From contig JBDHSU010000007.1 of the NCBI GenBank assembly GCA_039808325.1, forward strand, positions 1-64,000: a DNA stretch of 64,000 nucleotides. Direction: 5' to 3'. The DNA is from JAFKKS01 sp039808325. GTDB taxonomy: Bacteria > Pseudomonadota > Alphaproteobacteria > Rhizobiales > Xanthobacteraceae. This document shows, one piece after another, positions 11,252 through 20,680 of this stretch (within the stretch, counting starts at the first letter, position 1; each line of letters begins with the position of its first letter). Below the pieces are notes generated by a model. The model worked only from the letters and a program-made list of their open reading frames with translations. It did not search any database and had not been told where the DNA came from. The position numbers were made by a program, and so were the translations under genes.

Positions 11252-11298
11252 TCATCCCGGGCAAGCGGCACCGCCGCGAGACCCGGGACCCATGATTC
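11252..11298. repeat. Partial dispersed palindromic repeat (GTCATCCCGGG type)
   Basis: A short fragment with complementary ends (TCATCCCGGG and CCCGGGACCCATGA) in the gap before the next minus-strand gene. It looks like a truncated copy of the intergenic repeats seen elsewhere in the window. Confidence 0.45.
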
Positions 11299-11326
11299 CC
11301 AGCCTAACGAAGCGCCGGGAAACGCG

Positions 11327-12055
11327 TCACAGCGTCAGGAACTCGCGCTGCATCGCCTCGTCGGCGGCGAGCGCGGCGACGGTGCCGTGCCAGCGCACCT
11401 GCCCTTTCTCCAGCGCGTAGACGCGATCGGCGACGAGTGCCGCGAAATGCACGTTCTGCTCGGAGAGAAGGATCGCCAGGCCCTGCTTCTTGAGTTCCAG
11501 GATCGTCGCCGCCATCTGCTCGACGATCACCGGCGCGACGCCCTCCGACGGCTCGTCGAGCAAAAGCAGCAGCGGATTGCCCATCAGCGTGCGCGCGACG
11601 CTGAGCATCTGCTGCTCGCCGCCGCTCATGCGGCCGCCGGGCCGGTCCGGCATATCGGCCAGATTGGGAAACAGCGCGAAGACCTTCTCGACCGTCCAGA
11701 CAGGCGCCGGCCGACCGTCATCGAACTGACGCGGCGGCTGGCGGCCGACGTCGAGATTTTCCATCACCGTCAGGTCGGTGAAGATACGCCGGTCCTCCGG
11801 GGTGAAGCCGATGCCGAGGCGCGCGCGCTCGTACGGCCGCAGCGCCGCGATATCGCGGCCTGAGAAACGCACGATGCCGCTGCGCTTCGCGACCAGCCCC
11901 ATGATCGATTCGAGTGTCGTCGACTTCCCCGCGCCGTTGCGCCCCATGAGCGCGACGACCTCTCCGCGCGCGACGTCGAGGCTCACGCCGCTCAGGATCT
12001 GCGCCGCGCCGTACCACGCGTCGAGCTTCTCGACGGAGAGCAAGGCGCCGCTCAC
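11327..12055 (-). CDS. Branched-chain-type ABC transporter ATP-binding protein (LivF-like)
   Basis: One of two ATPases of a hydrophobic-amino-acid-type importer, 242 residues. Walker A GRNGAGKST lies at 38-46, the signature MSGGEQQMLSVARTL follows, and Walker B LLLLLDEPSEG confirms the ABC fold; the EGVAP segment is characteristic of LivF. The start is GTG at 12055, overlapping the LivG-type stop (GTGA). The operon order is binding protein, fused permease, LivG, LivF. Confidence 0.95.
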   Translation of the reverse strand: MSGALLSVEKLDAWYGAAQILSGVSLDVARGEVVALMGRNGAGKSTTLESIMGLVAKRSGIVRFSGRDIAALRPYERARLGIGFTPEDRRIFTDLTVMENLDVGRQPPRQFDDGRPAPVWTVEKVFALFPNLADMPDRPGGRMSGGEQQMLSVARTLMGNPLLLLLDEPSEGVAPVIVEQMAATILELKKQGLAILLSEQNVHFAALVADRVYALEKGQVRWHGTVAALAADEAMQREFLTL

Positions 12056-12822
12056 GGCGGGGCCCCGGCGCGCTCGAAGGTCTTGCCGGTGCCGAAATAG
12101 ACTTCGCGCACCATGGCGTCGGCGCGGATCGATTGCGGATCGCCGTCGGCGATCAGCTTGCCGCGGGCGAGAACCAGGATGCGGTCGGCATGGGCGAAGA
12201 CCACGTCCATCGCGTGCTCGGTGAACAGCACCGCGACCTTGCGCTCGATGACGATGCGCTTGACCAGCGCGAGCAGGTCGTGGCGTTCACGCGGCGCCAT
12301 GCCGGCGGTCGGCTCGTCCATCAGCAACACGCGCGGCGCGTTGGCGAGCGCCAGCGCCAGTTCGACGCGCTTCACGTCGCCGTAAGCGAGCTCGCGACAC
12401 GCCGCATCGGCCGCATCATGCATGCCGACGAGCGCCAACAGTTCCAGCGCCTCCGCCCGGTGCCGCGCGGCGGCCGGCTTCCAGAGCCGCAGCGTTTCGC
12501 CGTGATGCGAAAGCAGCGCCATCTGCACGTTCTCGACGACGGTCATCGAGCCGAACGCCGCCGCGACCTGGAAGGTGCGCCCGACGCCGCGCCGCCAGAT
12601 CGCTCGCGAGGGAAGGCCGGTGATGTCGTCGCCGTCGAGCGTTACCTTTCCGCTGTCGGGCGCGAGCTGGCCGTTGATGATGTTGAAGCAGGTGGACTTG
12701 CCGGCGCCGTTCGGACCGATCAGCGCGAGGAACTCCCCGGCCGCGAGATCGAAGCTCACGCCGTCGACGGCGCGCACGCCGCCGAAGGCCTTGGTGACGC
12801 CGCGCAGCGACAACAGCGTCAT
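12052..12822 (-). CDS. Branched-chain-type ABC transporter ATP-binding protein (LivG-like)
   Basis: Second ATPase of the importer, 256 residues from the ATG at 12822. Walker A GPNGAGKST is at 36-44, and Walker B with the LLMDEPTAGMAP segment is typical of LivG. The signature LSGGQ is replaced by LAYGDVKRVELALALA, an accepted LivG variation. Its start overlaps the fused permease stop by 4 bases (ATGA). Upstream in-frame codons to 13947 are antisense/out-of-frame to the permease and are not used. Confidence 0.95.
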   Translation of the reverse strand: MTLLSLRGVTKAFGGVRAVDGVSFDLAAGEFLALIGPNGAGKSTCFNIINGQLAPDSGKVTLDGDDITGLPSRAIWRRGVGRTFQVAAAFGSMTVVENVQMALLSHHGETLRLWKPAAARHRAEALELLALVGMHDAADAACRELAYGDVKRVELALALANAPRVLLMDEPTAGMAPRERHDLLALVKRIVIERKVAVLFTEHAMDVVFAHADRILVLARGKLIADGDPQSIRADAMVREVYFGTGKTFERAGAPP

Positions 12823-14720
12823 GACGCCTCCGAGGATCTCGCGCCCGCGCCGCGCCCGCGCAGATGCGAGAACAGGCCGGCTATTCCGCCGGGCGCGAGC
12901 AGGACCAGCAGCAGGATGATGCCGCCGAGCAGCGCGCGCCAATACTCCGTCTGGCGCGCGACCAGATCCTGCAACAGCGTGAAGGCCGACGCGCCGACGA
13001 CCGGCCCGATCAGCGATTGCACGCCGCCGAGCAACACCATGACCAGCGCGTCGATCGAACGTCCGATCGCGATCGTCTCCGGCGAAATCGAGCCCTTGGC
13101 GAAGGCGAAGACGCCGCCGGCGACGCCCGCGGCCGCGCCGGCGATGGCGAAGGCGAGCCAGTGCACGCGCTTCACGTCGATGCCGATCGCTTCCGCGCGC
13201 AGCGGCGAATCGCGCCCCGCCCGCATGGCATAGCCGAACGGCGCGAACAGCACGCGCCGCAGCGCCAGCACACCGAGCGCCGCCAACCCGAGCGCCAGAT
13301 AGAAATAGCCGGCGCGCGTATCGAACGGAGCGGACGGCCAGATGCCGACGACGCCGTTGGACCCGCCCGTCACCTCCTCCCACTGGAAGACGACCGACCA
13401 GACGATCTGCGCGAAGGCGAGCGTCAGCATGGCGAGATAGACGCCGGCGAGGCGCACTGCGAACCAGCCGAAAAAGAGCGCTCCGGCAAGCGCGACAAGC
13501 AGCGCGACGACGAGCGCCAAGGGAAACGACAACGCCAGCGTCTTGACCGCGAGCGCCGCGCCATAGGCGCCGAGCCCGAAATAAGCGGCGTGGCCGAACG
13601 AGGCCATGCCGCCGGGCCCCATGATGAAGTGCAGGCTCGCCGCGAACAGGATCGCGATCATCACGTCGATGCCGAGGACGAGCGCATAGGGCTCGCCCTT
13701 CGCAAGGAGCGGTAACAGCACCAGCACGACAAGGACGGCGGCGCCCGCGAGCTTCAGCGCCGGCGACGCCGGCCGCAGCGGCTCGTCCGTCTCCGCCGCG
13801 CCGCGCACCGCGGCCTGCGGCTGGCCGAGCAGCCCGTAGGGGCGCACGATCAGCACCACCGCCATCACCAGGAATTCCGCGACCAGCGTGAACTTGGAGA
13901 CGTTCACCGCCACCCCCGCAATCTCGACGCCGCCGATCGCGATGCACAACGCCTTCACCTCCGCGATCAGGATCGCGGCCAGGAACGCGCCGGGAATCGA
14001 GCCCATGCCGCCGACCACCACGACGACGAAGGCGTCGCCGATGACGCCGAGATCGAGGCCAAGATTGGCGGGCTCGCGCGCCATCTGCAGCGCGCCGCCA
14101 AGCCCGGCGAGCGCCGCGCCGAGCGCGAACACGGCGGTGAAGAGAAGCGCCTGATTGACGCCGAGCGCGCCGAGCATTTCGCGGTCCTGCGTCGCCGCGC
14201 GAATGAGCCGGCCGAAGCGGGTGCGCGCGAGCGTGAGATGCAGCGCGATGAGGACGGCGATGCCGGCGGCGATCAGGAACAGGTCATATTGCGGGAACCG
14301 CCGCCCGAGGATCTCGACGGCGCCGCGCAGGCCCGGCGCGCGCGGCCCGAGAATGTCCTCCGGTCCCCACAGCCACAGCGTCGCGTCGCTGATGACGAGA
14401 AGGAGCGCGAAGGTCGCGAGCAGTTGGAACAGCTCCGGCGCGCGATAGATGCGGCGCAGAAGCACGATCTCGATCGTCGCGCCAAGCACGCCGACGATCA
14501 GCGCCGTCGCGGCGATGCCGCCCCAGAACCCGAGCGCACCGCCCACCTGTCCCGCGATCGTCGCGGCGAGGTAGACGCCGAGCATGTAGAACGAGCCGTG
14601 CGCGATATTGACGATGCGCGTGACGCCGAAGATCAGCGACAGCCCCGCGGCGACACAGAACAGCCCCGCCGCCGAGGCGAGGCCGTTGAGCGCCTGGAAC
14701 AAAAGCGCGTCGAGGGTCAC
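12819..14720 (-). CDS. Fused branched-chain-type ABC permease (LivH-LivM fusion)
   Basis: A 633-residue inner-membrane protein joining both permease subunits in one chain. Residues 1-300 match LivH (GLASAAGLFCVAAGLSLIFGVTRI; IGGMGSIPGAF-like segment VVGGMGSIPGAFLAA), and residues about 330-625 match LivM (GPGGMASFGHAAYFGLGAYG; VVFQWEEVTGGSNGVVGI). A hydrophilic linker containing AAVRGAAETDEPLRP joins them. The start is GTG at 14720. A palindromic repeat separates it from the upstream binding-protein gene. The substrate is unknown: no catabolic enzymes lie in this operon. Confidence 0.95.
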   Translation of the reverse strand: MTLDALLFQALNGLASAAGLFCVAAGLSLIFGVTRIVNIAHGSFYMLGVYLAATIAGQVGGALGFWGGIAATALIVGVLGATIEIVLLRRIYRAPELFQLLATFALLLVISDATLWLWGPEDILGPRAPGLRGAVEILGRRFPQYDLFLIAAGIAVLIALHLTLARTRFGRLIRAATQDREMLGALGVNQALLFTAVFALGAALAGLGGALQMAREPANLGLDLGVIGDAFVVVVVGGMGSIPGAFLAAILIAEVKALCIAIGGVEIAGVAVNVSKFTLVAEFLVMAVVLIVRPYGLLGQPQAAVRGAAETDEPLRPASPALKLAGAAVLVVLVLLPLLAKGEPYALVLGIDVMIAILFAASLHFIMGPGGMASFGHAAYFGLGAYGAALAVKTLALSFPLALVVALLVALAGALFFGWFAVRLAGVYLAMLTLAFAQIVWSVVFQWEEVTGGSNGVVGIWPSAPFDTRAGYFYLALGLAALGVLALRRVLFAPFGYAMRAGRDSPLRAEAIGIDVKRVHWLAFAIAGAAAGVAGGVFAFAKGSISPETIAIGRSIDALVMVLLGGVQSLIGPVVGASAFTLLQDLVARQTEYWRALLGGIILLLVLLAPGGIAGLFSHLRGRGAGARSSEAS

Positions 14721-14727
14721 GGCTTAT

Positions 14728-14848
14728 CCCTCCCCGCAGGGGAGGGTAGCTCCGAGCGAAGCGAGGAGACGGGTGGGGTCATGGCTCGGTCATATCATCC
14801 CCACCCGGCCGCCGCTGTGCGGCGTCCACCCTCCCCTCCGGGGAGGGA
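14728..14848. repeat. CCCTCCCC-type palindromic repeat between binding-protein and permease genes
   Basis: Short hairpins at both ends (CCCTCCCCGCAGGGGAGGG and CCCTCCCCTCCGGGGAGGG), with inner complementary blocks GGTGGGGTCATG and CATCCCCACC. It lies inside the operon between the binding-protein gene (ends 14854) and the fused permease (starts 14720). It may limit read-through or protect the upstream message. Confidence 0.8.
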
Positions 14849-14853
14849 TGCAC

Positions 14854-16062
14854 TCACTGTCCGGCGGGTCGGAGCTTCGCGGCCTCGGCGTCGGACGGCA
14901 GCACGCTCGCGCCGTCGACATACTTGGCGTCGACCATCACACCCTTGCCGTCCTTGATCGCAAGCTTGCCGACGAAGGCGCCCATGGTCGCCTGGTGATC
15001 GCTGGCGCGGTAGACAAAGGGGCCGAAGGGGCCGTCGACCTTCAGGTCTCGGAAGGCTTCGACGAGCTTTTCGGGATCGGTCGAGCCGGCCTTGGCGATG
15101 CCGGCGGCAAGCGACTTGATGGTGGTGTAGCCGACGATGGAGCCGAGACGCGGATAGTCGTTCCAGCGCTTCTGATAGGCGGCGAGGAATGCCTTGTGCT
15201 CCGGCGTGTCGATCGTCTGCCAGGGATAGCCGGTGACGGTCCAGCCGACCGGCGTCTCGTCCTTCAGCGGGTCGAGATATTCCGGCTCGCCCGAAAGAAG
15301 GCTGACGACGAAGCGATCCTTCAGCACGCCGCGCGTATTGGCCTCGCGCACGAACTTGGCGAGATCGGCGGCGAACAGCACGTTGAAGATCGCATCGGGC
15401 TTGGCGTCGTCGATCGCCTGCACGACGGCGCCGGCATCGATCTTGCCGAGCGGCGGCGCCTGCTCGGTGACAAACTCGACGTCGGGCTGCGCCTTCTTGA
15501 GCAACGTCTTGAACGTCTGCGCCGCCGACTGGCCGTATTCGTAGTTCGGGTAGACGATCGCCCAGCGCTTCTTTTGCGCCGCGATGGCGGCGGGCATCAG
15601 CATCGCCGTCTGCATGTAGGTGGAGGCGCGCAGGCGATAGGTGTACTTGTTGCCGTTGGCCCACGTGATCTTGTCGGTCAGCGGCTCGGAGGCGAGAAAG
15701 AACGTCTTGTTCTTGCCGGCGTATTCAGCAACGGCGAGCCCGACATGCGAGAGGAACGTACCGGTGAGCAGCGCGACACCCTCGCGCGTCATCAGCTCTT
15801 CCGCCGCGCGCACCGCGTCGCCGGGATTGGAGCCGTCGTCGCGATGCACGACCTCGAGCTTCTTTCCGTTGACGCCGCCGGCCGCGTTAACCTCCTCGAC
15901 CGCAAGCTCGATCGCCTTCTTGTAAGGCTCGAGGAATGCGGGCTGCGACTTGTAGCTGTTGAGCTCGCCGATCTTGATCGTCTGCGCATGAGCGGCCGAC
16001 GCGAAAGCACCCGCCAGCGCGGCTGCGCAGGCGGCGGAGAAGAGATGACGAACCACGGTCAT
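14854..16062 (-). CDS. ABC transporter substrate-binding protein, branched-chain amino acid type
   Basis: Periplasmic receptor of the adjacent importer, 402 residues from the ATG at 16062. A signal peptide covers residues 1-26 (FSAACAAALAGAFASAAHA, cleavage before QTIKIGELN). The mature part is a type I periplasmic-binding fold (AIELAVEEVNAAGGVNGKKL; YEYGQSAAQTF; DAIFNVLFA). An in-frame extension to 16122 lacks the signal-peptide shape, so the later ATG is preferred. It is the first gene of the operon. The ligand cannot be told from sequence. Confidence 0.92.
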   Translation of the reverse strand: MTVVRHLFSAACAAALAGAFASAAHAQTIKIGELNSYKSQPAFLEPYKKAIELAVEEVNAAGGVNGKKLEVVHRDDGSNPGDAVRAAEELMTREGVALLTGTFLSHVGLAVAEYAGKNKTFFLASEPLTDKITWANGNKYTYRLRASTYMQTAMLMPAAIAAQKKRWAIVYPNYEYGQSAAQTFKTLLKKAQPDVEFVTEQAPPLGKIDAGAVVQAIDDAKPDAIFNVLFAADLAKFVREANTRGVLKDRFVVSLLSGEPEYLDPLKDETPVGWTVTGYPWQTIDTPEHKAFLAAYQKRWNDYPRLGSIVGYTTIKSLAAGIAKAGSTDPEKLVEAFRDLKVDGPFGPFVYRASDHQATMGAFVGKLAIKDGKGVMVDAKYVDGASVLPSDAEAAKLRPAGQ

Positions 16063-16404
16063 GGACAAATCGCCTTTTTGAAAAACCCGCGCCGCCCCCC
16101 GTCGCGGAAAATTTAAGATCACTCGCCTCGACGCGCCAGCCAGGACCGTTCCCCACCCTATCGGCGCTTATTTCGCGCCATCCCGCTTGATTCCGCCGGA
16201 CGTGGCCGCCGGCATCCAGATCCCCAAATCGCGGGTGCCGGACGCTATTCAAGTCGCGCCATGAGCGCAACCCGGTGCGACGCATAGGCGCCCGCTGCGG
16301 CCGCGCTTGAACTCCCGGGCACGGCAGACGACACTCCGGGCCGCCGAGCCCATCCGGCAGGCTGTTCAAGCTCCGAGGCCGCCGGGCCTCAAAACGAGTG
16401 CGCC
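16063..16404. other. Divergent intergenic region without a recognised gene
   Basis: These 342 bases separate the binding-protein gene (minus) from pncB (plus) and must contain both promoters. I see no tRNA, no strong palindrome and no clear coding frame of its own. Confidence 0.5.
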
Positions 16405-17703
16405 ATGGTCGATTTCGCGACACGGGTCCACAACCACAATTACCGGTTGGATCCGATCATCCGTTCGCTGCTGGATACCGACTTCTACAAGTTCCTGATG
16501 CACCAGTTCATCTGGATGCTCTATCGGGACGTGCCGGTGAAGTTCCAGCTCATCAACCGCACGACGAGCGTGCGGCTGGCGGACGACATTCCCGAACATG
16601 TCCTGCGCGCGCAGCTCGATTACGTCAAAGGTCTGCGATTCCGCGAGAACGAAGTCGTCTGGCTCTCGGGAAATAAATTCTACGGCCGGCGCGACATCTT
16701 CCGGCCCGAATACATGGCGTATCTGCGCGAATTCGCGCTGCCCGACTATCATCTCGAAGTCGTCGACGGACAATATCGGCTGAGCTTCGAGGGAAGCTGG
16801 GCGGACGTCACGATGTGGGAGATCTATGCGCTCGCGATCTGCAGCGAGCTGCGCTCGCGCGCGGCGATGGCAAGCCTCGACAAGTTCGAGCTCGACGTTC
16901 TCTACGCGCAGGCCAAGGCCAAGATGTGGGGCAAGATCCAAAGCCTGCGGACATGGCCCGACATCCGCTTGGCCGAGTTCGGCACGCGGCGGCGCCACGG
17001 CTTCCTCTGGCAGGAATGGGTGGTGGAGGCGCTTGCCGACGAGCTCGGCCCCGCCTTCGTCGGCACGTCGAATGCCTACCTCGCCTTCAAGCATGGCTAC
17101 GAGGCGATCGGAACCAACTCGCACGAATTGCCGATGGTCAGCGCCTGCCTCGCCAAGACGGATCAGGAGCTGAAAGCCTCGCAATACAAGGTGCTGGAGA
17201 ACTGGCAGAAGGTCTACGACGGCGAGCTTCTGATCATGCTGCCGGATACGTTCGGGGCGACGCAATTCCTGCGCGACGCGCCGGACTGGGTCGCCGACTG
17301 GACGGGCATGCGCTTCGACAGCAAGGAGCCGTTCGCCGCCGGCGAGGAGATGATCGCCTGGTACCAGTCGCGCGGGCGTGATCCGCGCACCAAGCGCGGC
17401 ATGTTCAGCGACGCGCTTGACGTCGACCTGATCGGTAAACTCCACACCGCCTTCCGCGGCCGCATCCGCGAAAGCTTCGGCTGGGGCACGCTCGCCACCA
17501 ACGACTTCCGCGGCTGCCACCCGCGCGGCGCCGACACGCTCGACCCGATCAGCCTCGTCTGCAAGGTCGTGGCGGCAAACGGTCGCAGCGCCGTGAAGCT
17601 TTCCGACAATCCGGCGAAAGCCAGCGGCAGCCCCGAGGAAATCAAGCGCTATCTGCGCGTCTTCGGGCAGGACGGCTTCGACCAGCGCGCGCTCGTCGCC
17701 TGA
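16405..17703 (+). CDS. pncB: Nicotinate phosphoribosyltransferase
   Basis: NAD salvage enzyme of 432 residues that makes nicotinate mononucleotide from nicotinate and PRPP in the cytoplasm. Family signatures are the N-terminal LLDTDFYKFLMHQFIW, the RREF-equivalent segment around FGTRRRHGF (193-200), and TSNAYLAFKHGYEAIGTNSHELPM, where His240 is the probable phosphorylated histidine. A second block, TKRGMFSDALDVD, is also conserved. It starts with ATG at 16405 and is followed 19 bases later by a dehydrogenase gene. Confidence 0.96.
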   Translation: MVDFATRVHNHNYRLDPIIRSLLDTDFYKFLMHQFIWMLYRDVPVKFQLINRTTSVRLADDIPEHVLRAQLDYVKGLRFRENEVVWLSGNKFYGRRDIFRPEYMAYLREFALPDYHLEVVDGQYRLSFEGSWADVTMWEIYALAICSELRSRAAMASLDKFELDVLYAQAKAKMWGKIQSLRTWPDIRLAEFGTRRRHGFLWQEWVVEALADELGPAFVGTSNAYLAFKHGYEAIGTNSHELPMVSACLAKTDQELKASQYKVLENWQKVYDGELLIMLPDTFGATQFLRDAPDWVADWTGMRFDSKEPFAAGEEMIAWYQSRGRDPRTKRGMFSDALDVDLIGKLHTAFRGRIRESFGWGTLATNDFRGCHPRGADTLDPISLVCKVVAANGRSAVKLSDNPAKASGSPEEIKRYLRVFGQDGFDQRALVA

Positions 17704-17722
17704 ACCATAACACTCCGGACAG

Positions 17723-18829
17723 ATGCCCATGACCACGCAGCGCGCGAACACGACACGCCTTCTCGTCCTCGAAGGCGACGGCATCGGCCCCGAGATCATG
17801 GCCGCGACCCTCGCCGTGCTCGCTGCCGCCGACCGCCGCTACAACCTCGGGCTCGCTTACGAGAGCGCGCAGATCGGCTTTCCGGCACTGAAGGCGCAGG
17901 GCACGACGTTTCCCGACGCCGTGTTCGAGAAGGCGAAGGCGGCGGACGGCGTCATCCTCGGCCCGGTGTCTCACCAGGACTATCCGCCGGTGGCGCAAGG
18001 CGGGGTCAACCCGTCCGGCGCGCTGCGCAAGCGGCTCGACCTCTACGCCAATATCCGTCCCGCGCGCTCGCGCGAGGGCTTTCCGCCCCGCTGCGGCAAG
18101 CCGGTCGATCTCGTGATCGTGCGCGAGAACACGGAGGGCTTCTACGCCGACCGCTCGATGTTCGTCGGCAACGGCGAGTTCATGCCGACGCCGGATGTCG
18201 CGCTTTCGGTGCGCAAGATCACGCGCGAGGGCTCGACCCGCATCGCGGAAGCCGCGTTCGCGCTGGCGATGCGGCGGCGGCGCAAAGTCACCGCCGTGCA
18301 CAAGGCCAATGTGCTGCGCGTCTCCGACGGGCTGTTCCTCGAATGCGTGCGCGCCGTGCGCGAACGCTACCCGCACGTGGACTACGAGGAGCGCATCGTC
18401 GACGCGATGGCGGCGCTGCTGGTGCGCGACGCCGGCGTCTTCGACGTGATCGTCGCAACCAACATGTTCGGCGACATCCTCTCCGACCAGGCCTCGGAAA
18501 TCGCCGGCAGCCTGGGGCTCGCGGCATCGGTCAACACCGGCGCCGCGCATGGCGTCGCGCAAGCGCAGCACGGCTCAGCGCCAGACATCGCGGGACAGGA
18601 CCGCGCCAACCCCGCCTCGCTCATCGGCTCGGCGGCGATGTTGCTCGCCTGGCTCGGGGAGCGGCGCGGCGACGCCCATTTCATCGATGCGGCGGACGCG
18701 ATCGAAGCCGCGCTCGACCGCGCCATCGCGACCCCGGAATGGCGCACCGCCGATCTCGGCGGGCCGTTGGGGACGAAGGCGTTCGGCGCGCGGGTGGCCG
18801 CTCTCGTCGCGGATCAGGCGAAGCCGTAA
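17723..18829 (+). CDS. Isocitrate/isopropylmalate dehydrogenase family protein
   Basis: NAD(P)-dependent decarboxylating beta-hydroxyacid dehydrogenase of 368 residues. It shows the family's LEGDGIGPEIM start, substrate-arginine segment ALRKRLDLYANIRPAR, catalytic-tyrosine segment ENTEGFYADR, lysine segment VHKANVLR, and metal-binding ATNMFGDILSDQAS. It lacks the Ser-rich specificity loop of a plain LeuB, so the substrate could be isocitrate, homoisocitrate, tartrate or a related acid. Its 3' end overlaps the convergent amidohydrolase by 16 bases. Start: ATG at 17723, or 17729. Confidence 0.88.
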   Translation: MPMTTQRANTTRLLVLEGDGIGPEIMAATLAVLAAADRRYNLGLAYESAQIGFPALKAQGTTFPDAVFEKAKAADGVILGPVSHQDYPPVAQGGVNPSGALRKRLDLYANIRPARSREGFPPRCGKPVDLVIVRENTEGFYADRSMFVGNGEFMPTPDVALSVRKITREGSTRIAEAAFALAMRRRRKVTAVHKANVLRVSDGLFLECVRAVRERYPHVDYEERIVDAMAALLVRDAGVFDVIVATNMFGDILSDQASEIAGSLGLAASVNTGAAHGVAQAQHGSAPDIAGQDRANPASLIGSAAMLLAWLGERRGDAHFIDAADAIEAALDRAIATPEWRTADLGGPLGTKAFGARVAALVADQAKP

Positions 18830-19680
18830 AGCTTCTCCGGGTTGTCGACGAGCAGCCTGCGCAGCATCGCGGCATCGAAGCACGTGCGCGTGAACGCGAG
18901 CAGCCCGCGCGTATCGATATCCTGATACGGCGTTTCGCGGTCATCGGCGATCGGCTTATGCGTATGCGCCGGCGTGTGCGGCCAATCCGAACCCCAGACG
19001 ACCTGCTCCGGATTGGCGTCGGCGAAGCGTTGCGCGAGCGGCACGATGCGAGGATCGACCGGATCGTCCGCGATGCGGTACGTGCCCGAGAGCTTCACCC
19101 AGATCTTTCCGCGCGCAAGCAGGCGGTGCAGCATCCGCGTGGGTGCACCGTCCTCCTCGCCCGGCTTCACCAGGCCGAAATGGTCGACGACGAGCGGCAC
19201 CGGCAACGTTTCGATCGTGGAAGCGAGCGCCACGAGCGTCTCGGTCTCCGCGAAGGTTTGCAGGTGCCAGCCGTTGCGCGCGCAAAGCGCCGCAGCGGCT
19301 TGAAAGTCGCCGCGCACCGCCTCGAGCCCGCGCAGGGCGCTGCTGGCGACATTGACACGCAGCCCGCGCACGCCGCGGCGATGCAGGTCGTCGAGATCGG
19401 ACCCGGCGGTGCCGGGCGCGAGCACCACGACGCCGCGCGCGCGATTCCCGAGCGCATCGATCGCGTCCATCATGCAGGCATTGTCGGTGCCGTAGACGCT
19501 CGGCTGCACCAGCACCACGCGGTCAAGCCCGATCCGCGCCAGCATCGCCTCCAGCGCGTCGCGCGGCGCATCCATCGGCGTATAGGTGCGCTCGCGCGCC
19601 AGCGGGAATGTCGCCTTCGGGCCGATCACATGCACATGGCAATCGCAGGCGCCGCGCGGCGGGAAGGTCTCCGTCATCAC
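18814..19680 (-). CDS. Amidohydrolase family protein (pyrone-dicarboxylate lactonase-like)
   Basis: TIM-barrel metal-dependent hydrolase of about 288 residues. The N-terminal metal motif is CDCHVHVIGP (residues 12-21), a conserved VVDHFGLV segment follows, and the catalytic aspartate sits in VVWGSDWPHT near residue 225. This pattern matches the LigI/PF04909 group that opens lactones or decarboxylates. The start is GTG at 19680 or the next codon ATG at 19677; the gene overlaps the upstream hydrolase stop by 4 bases. Last gene of the DUF993 operon; the substrate is unknown. Confidence 0.85.
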   Translation of the reverse strand: MMTETFPPRGACDCHVHVIGPKATFPLARERTYTPMDAPRDALEAMLARIGLDRVVLVQPSVYGTDNACMMDAIDALGNRARGVVVLAPGTAGSDLDDLHRRGVRGLRVNVASSALRGLEAVRGDFQAAAALCARNGWHLQTFAETETLVALASTIETLPVPLVVDHFGLVKPGEEDGAPTRMLHRLLARGKIWVKLSGTYRIADDPVDPRIVPLAQRFADANPEQVVWGSDWPHTPAHTHKPIADDRETPYQDIDTRGLLAFTRTCFDAAMLRRLLVDNPEKLYGFA

Positions 19681-20444
19681 GCCGGGGCCTTCAGCTCGAA
19701 TAAGGTCGTCGTTTCGAGCTTCTCACCAAACCATGCCGTCAGCCCCGCACGGCGGCCCTCGATATAGGTTGGGATACCGTCTTTGAGGACCATGGGGACG
19801 TCGTGTCCGGGGACGAGCAGCGTATCCGGCCGCTTCGTCCATAGCTCCCAGACGCGCTCGACGGTGCGGCGGCTCGCGTCCTCGTCCATGGTCATATCGA
19901 CGCTGCGGGACAGGATTTCGGCACGGTTCTTCGCGCAATCGCCGGTGAAAAGAACGTCGCGGTCGCCGCCGGCAAGATAGAACATCATGTGTCCCGGGGT
20001 GTGACCGGGCGAATCGTAAGTCGTGATGCCAGGCACGACCTCCTGCCCTTCGCGCAACACGATGAGTTGCGGCGAGATTTTCAGTTCACGGATGTAAAGC
20101 TCCGGAATCAGCGTATGGCCGATCGGCTGCGCCGCCGCCCACGCCAATTCCGCATTGCCGATATAGACGCGCGCTTTCGGAAACATGATCCAGTTGATCG
20201 AATGGTCGTAATGCGCGTGCGTAAGGATGACGTCGGTGACGTCTGCCGTCGTCAAGCCGCGCTCCTTCAACTGCTCGACGATGACGCCGCGCATATTGAA
20301 GCCGCCGGCGTCGATCAGAACGACGCGGTCATGGCCGCGCAGGAGCGCAACGGTGCTCCAACCGAGCCCGCCGTGACAGACGGTCTTGCCGGGGAAGCCT
20401 TGGACGAGGATATCGATGGAATAATTCTGGGTGCGGATGGTCAT
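19677..20444 (-). CDS. Metallo-beta-lactamase-fold hydrolase (AHL-lactonase-like)
   Basis: A 255-residue metallohydrolase. The metal-binding motif HAHYDH is at residues 76-81, followed by SPGHTPGHMMFYL, the bridging aspartate in LFTGDCAKN, and a further histidine in LVPGHDVPM. The overall pattern is that of the N-acyl-homoserine-lactonase group of the family, but the neighbours (amidohydrolase, DUF993, isomerase) point to a lactone or thioester intermediate of a catabolic route. Start ATG 20444; its 3' end overlaps the amidohydrolase start. Confidence 0.85.
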   Translation of the reverse strand: MTIRTQNYSIDILVQGFPGKTVCHGGLGWSTVALLRGHDRVVLIDAGGFNMRGVIVEQLKERGLTTADVTDVILTHAHYDHSINWIMFPKARVYIGNAELAWAAAQPIGHTLIPELYIRELKISPQLIVLREGQEVVPGITTYDSPGHTPGHMMFYLAGGDRDVLFTGDCAKNRAEILSRSVDMTMDEDASRRTVERVWELWTKRPDTLLVPGHDVPMVLKDGIPTYIEGRRAGLTAWFGEKLETTTLFELKAPA

Positions 20445-20530
20445 AGGGCTATTTCAAGGGCGATGGACCGCCTGGGTCAAGCCCGGCGATGACGACGCCG
20501 GCAGGTCGGCGCGTCGCGTGAAGGACAGCC

Positions 20531-20647
20531 CTCATCCCGAGGAGCATCGCGCAGCGATGCGTCTCGAAGAATGGCCGCAATCTCGATCCGCTCAGGAAAC
20601 CGACGCCATCCTTCGAGACGCGCCCTGCGGGCGCTCCTCAGGATGAG
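20531..20647. repeat. Palindromic intergenic repeat, CTCATCC/CTTCGAGACGC type
   Basis: Opens with CTCATCCCGAGGAGC and closes with GCTCCTCAGGATGAG; an inner pair ATGCGTCTCGAAGAATGG and CATCCTTCGAGACGC is also complementary. It is a member of the window's second repeat family (other copies near 21563, 25439, 34062 and 36738). Confidence 0.8.
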
Positions 20648-20680
20648 GGCTGTAAAAGCCCGAAACGACGCTGGCAAACC

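Noticed and set aside
19677..20444. Quorum-quenching AHL lactonase
   Set aside because: The motif also fits other metallo-beta-lactamase-fold hydrolases, and the operon context is catabolic; quorum quenching is not supported.
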